64,000 nucleotides of DNA from Undaria pinnatifida (lineage: Eukaryota > Sar > Phaeophyceae > Laminariales > Alariaceae). The notes below the pieces were generated by a model, which was not told the DNA's origin, made no database searches, and saw nothing but the letters and a program-made list of their open reading frames with translations. The position numbers and the translations under genes are program-made. Below are positions 10,141 through 21,929 of this stretch, piece after piece (positions within the stretch are counted from its first letter, which is position 1; each line of letters begins with the position of its first letter). The stretch spans positions 10,779,785 through 10,843,784 of the forward strand of contig JABAKD010000009.1 in NCBI GenBank assembly GCA_012845835.1, given 5' to 3'.

Positions 10141-13100
10141 CAGTGGAGGGGGTCGATGATCTTGAAAGTGCAGCCACAGGTACTGGCGAGAAAAAAACCG
10201 TAGTCGGAAGGGCTGTCCACAGTTTCCTGCGGCGGCTGTGGAGCGATGACGGCTCTGGGAAAACAATGGTCCGACGGAGGATGAGGAGGGCCAAAAAGAG
10301 ATGCGCCAATGGTGGACGCTGGAGAGAACGAAGGACGGCCTGAAAGCCGATCCAGGAGGAGCGCCAGCGTCCTCGGCGCCTTTCTCGGAGCTGGCTAGCG
10401 AACCGGAGGCGATGTCATGGGCCGAAATAGACCCGACGGAGGTTTTGGGGCGGAGAACGGGTCGACGGGTTTTTGGTATGGTCCGCAACGGTACGTTGCC
10501 GAAAGTATTTTCATCGAAACGTGATGGTGGATGGGGCAGGAGGGAGGGGGTTTGAGCCCACCCAAGTCAATACCTAACAGGAGAAGTGCATGGTTTGCGC
10601 GTCGCCGGTGGATGGGGGCGGATGGTGATGGTGGGTCGAAAGGGAGGAGGAACTAGCCCACCCAAAACGGTACCCGGAATGGAATGCTCACATCTTTCGA
10701 CGTGGGCAGCGAAGAGGCCGTGGAAGGGCCCGATTTTTGGCTAAAAAGGTCCCATACGTACCAGGCTCGGGAGGTTCAAGAGCCCGAGAAAAAAGAATAA
10801 CAAACTCGGAAAAAGGGGGGCGGTACAGTGGTAGAGGTGGGTCGCAGTGGAGAGGGAGCGAGCCCACCCAAACCGATAGTCGGTTCGGAACGCTCATGCC
10901 CGGTAAAAAAAAAACAACACCAACTCAGAAGATGGGAGCGGCGGGTTGTGGTGCTGGGTTGGGAGGGGCGGGGAAACGAGCCCACCCAAGCCGATGCCCG
11001 GCTCGGAGAGGTCATAACCGGAAATGAACAAACCCACAGGTTCAGATGGTAAACCTTTAGAATTGTTAGGGTAGGGGGGGTGGCGGCGTGGCGTCACAGA
11101 CGTGCCTTCAGGGACGGGTAAGGGTTGCCTAGGTTCAGATGGTAAACCTACAGGGTTGTTGAGGTAAAAGGGGGATTGCGGTATTGGTATCGCAAACGTG
11201 TCTTCAGGGACGGATGGGGATTCGCGACCGTTGGATTGGAGGGGGACTGTTCGGTGTTCACTGGCAACGGAAACAGAATCAGTCGATGGTTGGACAAGAA
11301 AGACACGTACCGCAAGAAAAAAAATAACCCATTGGGGAATAGAACGTCGTGGTGGCGAACCAAGGTGGATATGAGAAAGGCGATGTAGACGAAAGCATTG
11401 GCACGCGAGCGCCGGTGAACCGTGGTTGGGAAGGTCGTCCGTTGTTGTGTCGTCGCCGAAGGCTGAAGGACCGTTGGTGGTATGGATCCGGTTGATGGGG
11501 GGGGGTAGCTAAAGAGCTGGGTCGGGAGCGATAAACCGTGGGTGTGTTGTGGTTGGGGAAAGACAGACAGGTCGTCGTTGGCCTGGGTACGCTGGTGGGT
11601 AAACTGAAAGGCTGGCCGGGAGGTACCGTTGGTAGCCTGGTATAGGCGAGATGGTTCGTGCTAGGGTAGCCGTGAAAAGGGGGCGGTAGGGGCTCCAACG
11701 TTTGTCGAAAGAAGAACTAACCAGACCGTGAGGAGGAGGGCGGCTGCTATCTCCAGATGGTCGGCGGTGTCGAGGATAGATCGGTGACGACGTCGAGGAA
11801 GTCAACCCAATAGGATGGAGTGAATGGCTGTTATCCTCGAATCCGCAGTGAACATCGCCAGGCGGTGACCTTCGGCGGGATATACGGGACCCGAGCACAG
11901 TGGCTCTGTTGGGTCGCGTGTGGTCAGAAGCGTGCAGGCGGTGGGCCGCGGTATGAGCTGGATCGGCGGAGACAGGAGCAAGGCGGCTCTTTGGTAACAC
12001 GTCAGGGTGGAGAAGGCTATGGGGGATTCGGCAGGTGCGCCTCGGTGGCAATGGAGGGGGCCGGGACAGAGGTGCTCCGTGGAAACCGGTCGCGTTGCAG
12101 GGGGGAGCGCGGCAGAGTTGTCCTGCCGCGTTGGAAAGGGTCGGAACGAGGTCGGCAGTAGGAGGGTTCGGTGAGAAAGGCCGAGACCGAAAGGGGACGA
12201 CTCGTTTGCAACGCGGCGGCTTAGGGAGGAAAGGCGGCTGCCAACCGATTAAAGCGGTTACTGCTTCTGCCGATGGATAGGATTGCTAGTCTCGGGTGTA
12301 CCGTTGCGGAAGCTAGAGATACGAACTGGAAGGGCGGTGGTAGGTGTCGAGGGTCGTTGGGTGGTGGTACGGGATTTTTTTCCGGCGTTTGTCGGCCTCG
12401 GAACCATTGTCTCAGGTAGATAGTAAACGAGGAGCTCCGGCACTTGTCGGTCTCGGAACCAATGTCCATGGCTGGTCGTTACCGATACTTGGTCGAAGCC
12501 GGGTGAGCTGCGGGGTCGTGGTGTCGCTCAAAATGTCGGTCTCGGGCCATGTCGGAAACTACTCCACACGGTGATAAGAAAAAACCTTAGAAGAAGAATC
12601 CAAAAGGGTGGCACTGCGAAAGGCTGAACATCCCAAAAAAGGTAGTTCGGTGTGGGCTGGCTGCGGTGAGCCGCCAAGCAGTGGTCAGTTGCGGCTGTCT
12701 ATAGGACTGTCGCGTGGCGATGGCGAGGGTGCAGCTGGCTGATCTAGAGAAGAGAGCCGGCTGGGTCCACATGATCACAAAGGGAATCTCGGCATTGTAT
12801 CACCGGGGCTCTGGGAGGGTCTCCGTGGGTGGCGTTTAAAGGAGCGGGGCGAAGATACCCTGGGGGTCCTGTCTCCAAGTGGTGGAGAAGGATATAACTC
12901 GCAAGGAAATGCCGTACCTGTGGTCCGTGTCCACGCAATCCACGAGGGTTGCGAGGAAGACGCGGCAGGGGGCTCAGGGCATTTCCTGGTCAACTATGAT
13001 CGCGAGTCTTCCGTCGTCATGACGGGACTGTCCCTTGAGCCCAGGGGCAGTGGTGCTGTCAACACCGTGGCAGCGAGTGGGAACCCGTCGTTCGCGGGCC

Positions 13101-14516
13101 CAACGCTGGCACTTGAAAAAAGCGTACGTCCTAGGACGAGCGCGGGTGGAGCCGGCGATAAATAAGCGAGGCGGGCTGAGGATGCGATGGCCCGGAAAGT
13201 GAAGCAGAATTTTCGTGCTGCAGTCCGGAACCGCTGGTAGCCGTAGGTATTAGTTCTTCGGCAAGCAGCGTTGCTCATCGGTGGAAGACGTCGAGTGGAG
13301 CCTCCCGGTTGGGCTCGACGTCTTGGCCTCCCCGCACCCACACCTCAAGACCATCGCTAGAACAAGGGGGTCAGGCTTGGACAAGCGATATCGCATGTAT
13401 GGGGCTGGGCGGGGGGGGTAGATTGTTGTGGGGCGGGGGCGTGGGTGAAGCTAGTTCTTTCAAAGTTGAAGCTGGACCCTCGTCCCGCAATTAGATGGGC
13501 TGGCGCTGGTAGTGCTGTATCGGTTGATCAGCGTGTAGCGTCCAGAGTTTTGTGCCGTGATGGTTATTGGCCGGCCACGCTGTTGTTGCCGATATTGTCG
13601 TCGTTGTCGCAGCAGTTGCCCGAGGAAGAAAAGCGATGATGGCGCTTTCGCCCCAAAAACAGTTGCCATGGCATTTATAGCGAGCGGCATTGGTTGTCGC
13701 GGGTTATTGTCGGGTGATAGCGCCGGGTTTACGGTCCGCACGTTTCCGCCAATACCGAAAGTAAAAACCAATATCCTGAAGCATGCCCATATCTGGGTTG
13801 AGCGCACCAGAGGCGTAGCGGTGTTGCTACAGTGGGAGAGTGTCGCTAGCACGATGCAGGCGTCAGGAGAAACGCCCGACAGCCAGCGGAGTGGTACTCG
13901 ATGGCCAGGAGGTTGAGAATGATGCTCGTCGCAGGTTGTGCCCCGTATCGCAAAAAGTGGTGGTTGCGAGCCACCACTTTTTGGGGTTCGTGAGACAGAC
14001 GCAGGCGTCGTGGGCGTCACAATTTGGGTGGTCGCGACCGCCGTCGCAACCACTACGGATAGGATGGCGTCTGCGTCGTTGAGCGACTTTGCTGTCGCTG
14101 TTACTGCGGTCAATATCGGTGATGTAGGTGGTAGGCGGAGAAGAATGGCGGTGTAGGAGGTAGTCGGAGAAGAACGGTGGTCTTAACCTGAGCGGTAGGT
14201 GGTGTGTGGGGGGGGGTGTGCGGCGTTTTTGCGGGCTGGTTGCGGAGGGCGCGTGCGGCGTTTTTATGCCGTGGGTTCACGGGTGGTGGGTGCTGGGGCT
14301 TGGAGCGTGTAGGAAAATGCGGCAGTAAAGTTAGTGGGCGGCTCTGTGGCCGTTTTGACAACTGTAGTAGCGGCGGGAGTGGATCGGAATTTCAAGGAAA
14401 TAGTCCGGACAGGTAGTGGCGTAGAAAGGCGACGGTCGCGGCATCGGGATTGGTTTGACTCGATAGTCGTTTGTACAACTGCATCAGCGGCGGAAGTGGG
14501 CCGGAATTTCAAGGAA

Positions 14517-15100
14517 GAAAACCCGACCAGGCAGAATACCGCAGACGGAGCGTCTAAAGATGCCGACATGAGTCGTATTTGCGTAGGTACGACGTGGCCA
14601 ATAATCCCAAAAAATAGTATACCGCAGACAGGGGTGTCTTTGGGTGCCGCCCGGTCGAGACCGTGGGCGCGCCGGATGCAGTTGTGAGCGAGAGCCAGCA
14701 AACAAAAGCAGGGGCGATTGGGCGCAGGGGGTTAAGCGCGGTGATGGGCGGGCGATTTTGAACCGTTGCGGTGATAGACGCGGCCGCGTGGGGTGGGCGG
14801 TTATGGGAGAAAACCCGACCAGGCAGAATACCGCAGACGGAGCGTCTAAAGATGCCGACATGAGTCGTATTTGCGTAGGTACGACGTGGCCAATAATCCC
14901 AAAAAATAGTATACCGCAGACAGGGGTGTCTTTGGGTGCCGCCCGGTCGAGACCGTGGGCGCGCCGGATGCAGTTGTGAGCGAGAGCCAGCAAACAAAAG
15001 CAGGGGCGATTGGGCGCAGGGGGTTAAGCGCGGTGATGGGCGGGCGATTTTGAACCGTTGCGGTGATAGACGCGGCCGCGTGGGGTGGGCGGCTATGGGA
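14517..15100. repeat. 292-bp tandem duplication, nearly identical
   Basis: Copies span 14517-14808 and 14809-15100. By eye they differ at one or two bases (for example GGTTATGG against GGCTATGG at the end), so this is a recent duplication inside otherwise old, decayed sequence. Confidence 0.92.
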
Positions 15101-15830
15101 GCCGGGGATGGGATGTGAGCAGGAACGTGTCGGTTGGGGCGGTAGTCGTGGCTCAGATGGGGGGGGGTGGGGGTGTGTGCAAGAGTCGGTCAAACTCGAG
15201 TACGCTGGTGGGGCACAAAGGGCTGTAGTCGCGGTGGCGTACTATTCGGTAACCGCCGCGGCACTGGCCTAATGGATGCCGTTGCGGCGACACACTCTGT
15301 GGTAGTCGTCGCTGTACTTGCGGCGTTGTTGCGATCCCCCACGGGAAAGAAACAAACCTCTTGGCCCCAGGCGCTAAACGAAAATCGCAGTCGTATCAGG
15401 TGGGCGTCTCTCGTAGAGGGATCCGTTTTCCTAGCCTCGGCGTGTAAGGTGGCCGTACCAACCGTCGAGGAATCCGGTTTGACTGAAATGGGTCGGGGTC
15501 AGTGGCGGCGGTGAAAATGCCGTCAACGACCCCGGCCACAAAAATGCGCTCCGGGCATTATTTCGATTTTATTGAACTGAATGACAAGATCCTTCACCGT
15601 AACTGTACCACCCATAGCTACAGTAGGATAAGAACGCGAAGCGCACTGTTCATTGTGAGGGTTGAGGGGTCGGGTCTTGGTTGGTGCGGGATTTGCCGCG
15701 AGGGTTGGGGGGGGAGCTCCATGTTGGTCCAGAATGGATAGGAAATGAGGAGACTTGGTATCGCACGCACCGGAGTGAAGAAGTAGGATGCAGTACAGGT
15801 AGTTTTCGAACGTCACCAAGAAGACCAGAA

Positions 15831-16673
15831 GGTGATGGACGATTGTAGATATTCCCGGGGGAGGAGCGTGGTGCTCGGGAGATGGTTAGAACCACCGATT
15901 TATCCAGTCGAGAACAAAACAAAATCAGACCTTACCACACGGAAAATGTGTGTAACTATTGTACCCGTCGATAACCTAAGCTATACTTGAGGTTTTCCGA
16001 AGCAAAAATCCGGACCTAAAAAAGACGGTGTACTTCTGGGGTGCAATGTTTTAAAATTACCGGCGGGCTCCGTGTAACACGCGTAATATACTGGTGAAAA
16101 AGGTTAGGTAGATGGCACTCGGAGTGCTGTTTCACTCAACAGAATTTTGCTCAAGCATGATCCTAATACAGTTTGGGTCATTCCAACGCTTCATTAGGTC
16201 GCGGGTGCATAGCTCGCAAAAAACGGAAGCCTTACAAGAATAGCTCCAACACGCATGGAGTATTAAGCGTACAAGGCTCTTGGCAGGTTGAGTCTTCACC
16301 CTCACAGAGGTTTTCCAAATAGAACAGTGCACCAGGAGAGGATACTATACTGTGATCATAGTACCGTTATGACATAGTGGGACATGCTTGACATGTAATA
16401 ACGTCCCACGCGCATTCCGGCGATGACACCCAGAAAAAATTAATGCACCGTGACAAAGCAATCATTGCCAATTGCGTAAGTCAGCATTATACGAGCAACA
16501 CGTGCAGCATAGCTGTACTACTTTGATTTTTCTTCACGAACAAAAATAAAAGAAAACACAGGGGCACGTCAGAGCTGAGACATGCCAAACGAGTGTCAAT
16601 TTGGCAGAAACGCGGGGGGGGGGCATGCCGTGGTTGCTCGCAAGATTATCATCAAGCAGTTAACAGCAGGAAC
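15831..16673. other. no gene seen
   Basis: AT-richer unique-looking DNA between the purine-rich tract and the LINE fragment. A G8 run lies at about 16615-16623. No reading frame, repeat or RNA gene can be supported. Confidence 0.4.
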
Positions 16674-16976
16674 TTGCCTGAGACCTTGCCCCACGTCGAA
16701 CTTATCCGAGCACACTCCATCATCCAGCCGCACGCATGCTTGCATACCGTCGTGGAATTTGCGAGTGACAGCGAGCATTCTCGGTGGCACGCCAAAACGA
16801 GCAAGGACATCCCACAGAAGGGTTCGATCGACGGAGTCGTATGCTTTGGTGAGGTCGATAAAGCACAAGTAAAAGGGGGTGTCCTTCTTCCGCGCCAGCT
16901 CCTGCAGTCGTCGTACTACGAACATCATGTCAACCGTCGACCGTTGAGATCTGAACCCACGCTGTTCCTCCGGCAT
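16674..16976 (-). mobile_element. LINE (non-LTR) reverse transcriptase fragment
   Basis: The minus-strand frame encodes about 100 residues of a non-LTR reverse transcriptase palm region: [17 protein letters not shown], then [17 protein letters not shown] (the motif with the first catalytic Asp) and QGLRQ. The GFR..RST..M and AYDSVDR spacing is typical of LINE elements of the RTE/Jockey/CR1 type and unlike Ty3 or Copia enzymes. The similarity stops after GLRQ, just before the expected motif, and the FADD motif is absent. On the other side it stops exactly at the minisatellite that opens the duplicated segment. This is a short relic of a 5'- and 3'-truncated element. Duplicate copy 2 (56.3 kb) does not contain it. 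Confidence 0.85.
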
Positions 16977-16984
16977 AGACTATA

Positions 16985-17290
16985 TTACTCCAGAGTACCC
17001 AGGTACAAACCACGGCTGTTTTGGTCATACTTAGTTAGGTGTAGTGGATATGTACAAGTACTCTGGGGTAACCGGGTGCCAACCCTGGCTGTTTTGGTCA
17101 TACTCAGGTATTAGGTACCCACCCGGTACCAGAGTATGTACTACTCCGGGGTACCCAGGTACCAATCACGGCTGTTTTGGTCATACTTAGTTAGGTAGTA
17201 GTAGATATATACTCTGGGGCAACCGGGTACCAACCCTGACTGTTTTGGTCATACTCAGGTAGGTACCCACCGGGTACCAGAGGATCTACC
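16985..17290. repeat. GGTACC-rich minisatellite, left edge of duplication copy 1
   Basis: Two half-units of about 70 bp alternate. One has ACTCTGGGGYAACCGGGTACC, the other ACTCCGGGGTACCCAGGTACC; both then read CTGTTTTGGTCATACT. CTCTGG and CCAGAG close the first half-unit as an inverted repeat. The same array, with a different unit count, opens copy 2 at 56285-56660. Confidence 0.85.
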
Positions 17291-17694
17291 CTCGCTCCTA
17301 CTAAACATTAAACACGCCCCTAGCACAATATAGGTCTGTGTTCGCACGTGTCCGTTGCGCCGGCCATGACGTATAACGGGTCACTGACGTTTTACATAGT
17401 GGGCGCCGTATCAGATATGCCTGTCAATAGTGTACCCATACATTACCTGGTATAATAACAACATCACATCGAGTCGTTGGACACAAACAAGGCAGTGACG
17501 CCCGGGTCCGTCGCGCGGCTGGACAGGTCACATCACAAAAGCAGCCAACCGGAAGGGCCATTGGACTGATGCCACACCGACCACACTGAATGTCAGTTAA
17601 ACTTTTGATGTTTCGTGTCCTTGGATATTGGATCTTTGGATCCAGTCTCCCCATATCTTTTTTGCGTGTGTTGCCTTTTGGTTGACTCTTTCTT

Positions 17695-17906
17695 GCGTTC
17701 TGCCCCCTCTCTTTCTCTATATCGCTCTCTCTGATCTCTGTCTGTCTGTGCATCGCATCCCCCACCGCACCGCGTCGAGCCTGCACACACAGAGCAGACA
17801 GCTAGACGGGAACCACTCGGTAATAGGTCTTTGGTTATCCACAAGGCAGCCACAGCAGTAGCAGCAACGCTCCCAGCTCTCCCACTCTCACCCCTTTTCT
17901 TCGAAG
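17695..17906 (+). promoter_or_regulatory. CT-rich leader upstream of the secreted-protein gene
   Basis: The tract CCTCTCTTTCTCTATATCGC and following CT-rich sequence lie 150-210 bp upstream of the ATG at 17907 and are retained in copy 2 (57095-57130). No clear TATA box is seen. A pyrimidine-rich initiator or leader is a reasonable reading. Confidence 0.3.
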
Positions 17907-18137
17907 ATGAAGGCACCACCGTTCTTTGCGCTGGGCACTGTTTTTCTTGGGGTAGCAGCATCGGCGCTCGGCTTCCTGAGTGGCACCAGCGCTGAGCAGG
18001 AAGGTGAAGAGAGATTTGGACCTCACCACCCGAGGCACACGTGCTACTGCGAGCACTCCGCCACCGGCGACTCAGTGGACCAGGTCCTGTCGGGACACAT
18101 CACTATTTTCCGTCCGATCGTCTGCGAGACCACCCAG
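17907..18137 (+). CDS. secreted/signal-peptide protein, first exon (duplicate 1)
   Basis: Unrecognised gene. The ATG at 17907 opens a 77-codon frame that ends at CACCCAG followed by GTGCGC, a plausible phase-0 splice donor. Residues 1-22 (MKAPPFFALGTVFLGVAASA) are a signal peptide; no ASAF motif follows. The mature part has an acidic start (EQEGEE), a His-rich stretch, CYCEHS and HITIFRPIVCE. The same exon is retained in the second segment copy (57296-57526) with two base changes: one silent, one turning Cys46 into Phe. A likely last exon lies near 19430-19514. There the frame ending PFRWPVPPAVGAAASSMTPA is kept in both copies; the differences are mostly silent, and the stop is TGA in one copy and TAA in the other. 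Exons between them could not be placed. Location is secretory or cell surface by inference. Confidence 0.5.
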
Positions 18138-20144
18138 GTGCGCGTTCGGTGCTCAGTGCGTGGGTGTGGGGTGGGTCTTGTTGCCCTTCTTTTGGGGGAA
18201 CCATGACGGCAAAAAATGATGCCATTGCGTATTTTTAGGCTAGAGCATCGCGGTCACACGAAACGGCCCGGGCTGGAATGAGGGTACACGGGGGGTGTCC
18301 GGGGTACAACGTCGGTGCGACATGCACGCCGGCTGCCTGATATTTTACTTGCTGTAGCACTGCTTGACGCTTTGCGTTTCCTACCGGTAGGTGGCAGCTG
18401 GTGAGAGACCGCCCTTACCTTTCGCTTCCACGTCGCTTATACCTGTGGGTGTCTCCGTGCTGTGCGTTACGGTTGGTGTTTTCCGTTTTATATCGTATCG
18501 GAAGTTCCGATATATCATAAATCCTATCGAACATCGAATCGAAAACAGCATCGTCCCGATATCCGGGTTGAACGCCGTGCTTCTTACATCATATCGGGGA
18601 GGGGATGACGCTCTGCTGCTGTCGTCCTCTCCACCCCTGTTGAGAGGGTGTCAAGGTGAATAGTTCGACATGAGGTGTCAGAAAAAGGCAAAAATACGTG
18701 CTCCTTCGGCAGTACCATTATCCCGTTCGTTTAGTGAGTATTTTATTTCCGCCTCGCATGCTGTTTATCGTATCGGAATGGGACTGCTCAGCGATTCGAT
18801 CGATCCGATTCAATATCGGGTTGTTCAGTGGATATCGGGTGTTTGACGTCCGTATCGTATCGGAATCGAGTATCGTTCCGATACGACGACCTGCTTTTGT
18901 CGACTAAAATAATGATGAGATCGCATTGCATCTCGGGCGCACGAAGCAGCCACAGCCCGGGCTATTGTGTGCAGTGTGGAGGGGTAGAAGGTAGAAGATG
19001 TATCCGAAGCCCGAAGCATGGACGCGTGTTACGCATAACACGTACCTGGTATATACAGAAGTATGCCTCGCGTTCGGAGTCCGCGCGCCGCAACTGGCTC
19101 AGGCAACAATCTTTCGAGTTGCTGTTCGCGGGAATTTGAAAATAGCAAGCCCTTCGTCGGAAAAGGGGGTTCCAAGCCTACTTACTGGAAACCCCTATTT
19201 TCGTTGTGTTTGAGTTCTGGTTTGAGTTCGAGTGCTACGGCAATGCAGGGCTCGCAATGCAGCAGCTGCAGCGTGTACAATGTCTGGTATCTCAGCATTT
19301 CATATCAGGGATTCGCTTGTGGAGTGCTGGTGGTGGTGGTGATGATGGCGATGCCGGCTATATGCCTACGAACAGGCTTTGTTTGCTTGTTGTATCCGGG
19401 GTACAAAAAGGGGAGGCTACGACACCGAGTGACCATTCACATCGGCCCAATGAACCCCTTCCGCTGGCCTGTGCCTCCGGCCGTCGGTGCGGCTGCATCC
19501 AGCATGACACCTGCCTGACGCGGTAAGTGAGCAGCGGAGAAAGAAGTACAAGGGTGCAAGAAGACCGTTTAACATGTTTGCATTCTACTCTGTTTGCACG
19601 CCCCGAAAGGGAGGGGATGGTAGTGTTCCATCCCCCCCAGGTGCTGCTTTCAAGAAAATATTTGCGGTTGCAGTTCTCGGGTGCCGTTCGCAGTTTTTTC
19701 GGCCAATTTCGTACGAACGGGCGACGGCGTGTTTAGTTGTTTTTAGCCGTATTATATAATAAGCGTCATCCCTGTCACCGCGCCCTGTCACTACTATCCG
19801 AAGCGCAACGTAGTAAGAAGGGGTACCACACGCGAGCAGCACGATCATGAGATATGTTACACTTTCTTTTACGTACTGCTGCACGTTTTTCCCGTAATAG
19901 GCGGATGGCAAGACTAGGCAAGACACGCACTTACTTGTCGTTCGTTGCTTAGTTTGCGATACCCACGTTCCAAGTGATGGCTCTCGTCTCCACGTGATGA
20001 TTATTCCTCACGCACAAGCAACCAGTACTCGTAACACATCATATCGTACAGCTGTTGACGGTTGTTGTGTCCGCGTTTTCTTGACAAGATAAATTAGATG
20101 GTATCGCGGGTGAGCTGGTGGGTGAACCGACCACCAAACACTAG
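18138..20144. other. intron or intergenic DNA of duplication copy 1
   Basis: Frames at 18391-18663 and 19063-19526 shift between the two segment copies, so most of this is not coding, except for the possible last exon near 19430-19514. Palindromes of the TATCGGAA type occur at 18496-18512 and 18856-18885. A TACCTGGTA site is at 19043. Confidence 0.4.
18496..18885. promoter_or_regulatory. TATCGGAA palindromes
   Basis: At 18496-18512, TATCGGAA and TTCCGATA flank a single G. At 18856-18885, CGTATCGGAA and TTCCGATACG flank a 10-base loop. Both are perfect and both persist in copy 2 (57872-57888 and 58241-58270). More ATCG/CGAT words lie between them. Binding sites or hairpins are possible. Confidence 0.4.
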
Positions 20145-20194
20145 GGCTGCGAGTTGTCTGGAGTTCCCGGCTACGAGGTAGCTGTTAGTTTTTG

Positions 20195-20261
20195 GTTGGC
20201 TGGCGACTGTTGATAACTGACTGTAGTCGACTACCTGGTAGTTGACTGGCGCCAGCCAACC
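20195..20261. repeat. 12-bp-arm hairpin around a TACCTGGTA site
   Basis: GGTTGGCTGGCG (20195-20206) and CGCCAGCCAACC (20250-20261) are perfect inverted arms. The 43-base spacer holds GTCGAC and TACCTGGTA. The arms are kept in copy 2 (59550-59561 and 59606-59617) while flanking bases vary. AGGGCTGC and GCAGCC lie further out, so a hAT-like MITE is possible but unproven. Confidence 0.45.
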
Positions 20262-20417
20262 AGTCGGCTAAACCCGCTGCAGCCGCCCACGGCGGGCCGG
20301 TCAGAGGCGCCTCCGGAGGCAAAAATTGCGCTATTTGACTTAATTTTACACACAAAAGAAATTGATAAACCGAACGAGTTTATCTCTTGTTTTGATCACG
20401 AAACAGATGCGTGCTAA

Positions 20418-21147
20418 GGCCATTTCTTATGCAGTCGGATTCCACCAGTCGAAAACGGCCCTTTTCGACTGGACTTTTGTTCGACGGGATTCTTCTGGTC
20501 CTTCTTCTTATCGTCAGTCGAGTTGATTTTATAGTTTTTGCGCTCTTCCTAGAGGCGGTTGGTGTGAGGGAGTACTGCTGTACAGCAGGCGAAATCGGTT
20601 GGCAGCTCTGTGCTTCGCGCTGTCTCCGCGAGCAACGGCTCGACGAACCTTCGTCCCAGCGAGTTGGTGGCTTTGGGCTTAGCCGAAAGCCGCCAAAGCT
20701 ACGTTCGTGGAGTTGCACTCAGCCGAGAGCCGCCAAAGCTACAGCAGGCGCAGCCGTTGTTGGCAGCATGGGATCGAGACCGCGCGCTGCTGCCGTCGTG
20801 TGATACACGCTGCTGGCGAGCGGAACTAGGAATGCGCCACGCTGACTTGCTGCGAGAAGCAACAGCTGGGATAGCCAAGCCAGCGTCAGCGCCTTGCATG
20901 GTGCTGAAGTGTGGTACCTGGTATGGGTGTGTGGCCGTGTGGCCAAACTTTTTCGACTTGAGTTTTTCGACTGGAGGATCCAGTCGAAAAAGTCGAGTTT
21001 TTCGACTGGATCCGCCAGTCGGAATTCTCATTCGAAAAAAGTTGAGTCGAAAAAGCCCTTTTTGGACTGCGTAAGAAAGCCCGATTTGGGCTTCAGTCGA
21101 AAAAGGCCGTTTTCGACTGGCGGAATCCGACTGCATAAGAAGTGGCC
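20418..21147. mobile_element. Tourist-like (PIF/Harbinger) MITE, copy 1a
   Basis: Nonautonomous DNA transposon of 730 bp. It begins GGCCATTTCTTATGCAG and ends with the inverse (CTGCATAAGAAGTGGCC); the terminal inverted repeats are about 43 bp and continue through CAGTCGAAAACGGCC. A TAA lies directly outside the left end and another outside the right end of copy 1b, matching the 3-bp TWA target duplication of PIF/Harbinger elements. The interior is packed with CAGTCGAAAA/TTTTCGACTG boxes in both orientations. No transposase is encoded; the open frames through it are not kept between copies. Confidence 0.75.
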
Positions 21148-21929
21148 ATTTCTTATGCAGTCGGATTCCGCCAGTCGAAAACGGCCCTTTTCGACTGGAC
21201 TTTTTTTCGACTGGATTCTTCTGGTCCTTCTTGTCGTCAGTCGAGTCGACTTTATAGTTTTTGTGCTCTTCCTAGAGGCGGTTGGTGTGAGGGAGTACTG
21301 CTGTACAGCAGTCGAAATCGGTTGGCAGCTCTGTGCTTTGCGCCTTCTCCGCGAGCAACGGCTCGGCGAAGCCTCGTCCCAGCGAGTTGGTGGCTTTGGG
21401 CTTTAGCCGAAAGCCGCCAAAGCTACGTTCGTGGAGTTGCACTCAGCCGAGAGCCGCCAAAGCTACAGCAGCTGCAGCGGTTGTTGGCAGCATGGGGTCG
21501 AGACCGCGCGCTGCTGCCGTCGTGTGATGCACGCTGCTGGCGAGCGGAACTAGGAATGCGCCACGCTGACTTGCTGCGAGAAGCAACAGCTGGGATAGCC
21601 AAGCCAGCGTCAGCGCCTTGCATGATACTGCAGTGTGGTACGTGGTATAGGTGTGTGGCCGTGTGGCCGTGTGGGTGTGTGTTCGGTGGCGGGATGAGCG
21701 ATGTGATCAGTTCAAAAAACACGTGTAAAACTTTTTCGACTGAGTTTTTCGACTGGAGGATCCAGTCAAAAAAGTCGAGTTTTTCGACTGGATCCGCCAG
21801 TCGGAATTCTCATTCGAAAAAAAGTTGAGTCGAAAAAGCCCTTTTTGGACTGCGTAAGAAAGCCCGATTTGGGCTTCACTCGAAAAAGGCCGTTTTGGAC
21901 TGACAAATTCGACTGCACAAGAAATGGCC
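21144..21929. mobile_element. Tourist-like (PIF/Harbinger) MITE, copy 1b
   Basis: Second tandem copy, 786 bp, sharing the GGCC at 21144-21147 with the end of copy 1a, so there is no target duplication between them. Its right end is GGCC at 21926, followed by TAA. The period between copies is 726 bp. The right TIR has drifted more than the left. Confidence 0.75.

Larger units (their letters stand above)
4630..15830. repeat. 11-kb purine-rich mosaic of decayed tandem repeats
   Basis: The plus strand is strongly A/G-rich throughout, so the minus strand carries many stop-poor but meaningless Pro/Ser/Leu-rich frames. Local arrays can be seen: about 180-bp units near 5034 and 5215; 40-bp units at 7365-7480; about 90-bp units at 8034-8330; 63-bp units at 8550-8680; 133-bp units at 9475-9745; GGAGCTCTGGTCGCGAAG units at 9833-10140; AGCCCACCCAA units at 10556, 10650, 10860 and 10978; 92-bp units at 11041-11215; and a 292-bp pair at 14517-15100. 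I recognise no domain in any frame. It may be the noncoding interior of a decayed large element. A short match to the 3' part of the LTR element (TCGAAGATGCGGCT at about 4633 and 44240) hints at that, but weakly. Confidence 0.5.

Noticed and set aside
9380-10309. 309-codon minus-strand frame
   Set aside because: It spans the GGAGCTCTGGTCGCGAAG and 133-bp arrays; the Pro/Arg/Ser-rich translation merely reflects the repeats.
18391-18663. 90-codon frame MAAGERPPLPF
   Set aside because: Indels between the two segment copies change its frame, so it is not under coding constraint.
20411-21828. Frames of 130-228 codons in the duplicated segment
   Set aside because: They run through MITE sequence and are broken differently in the other copies.
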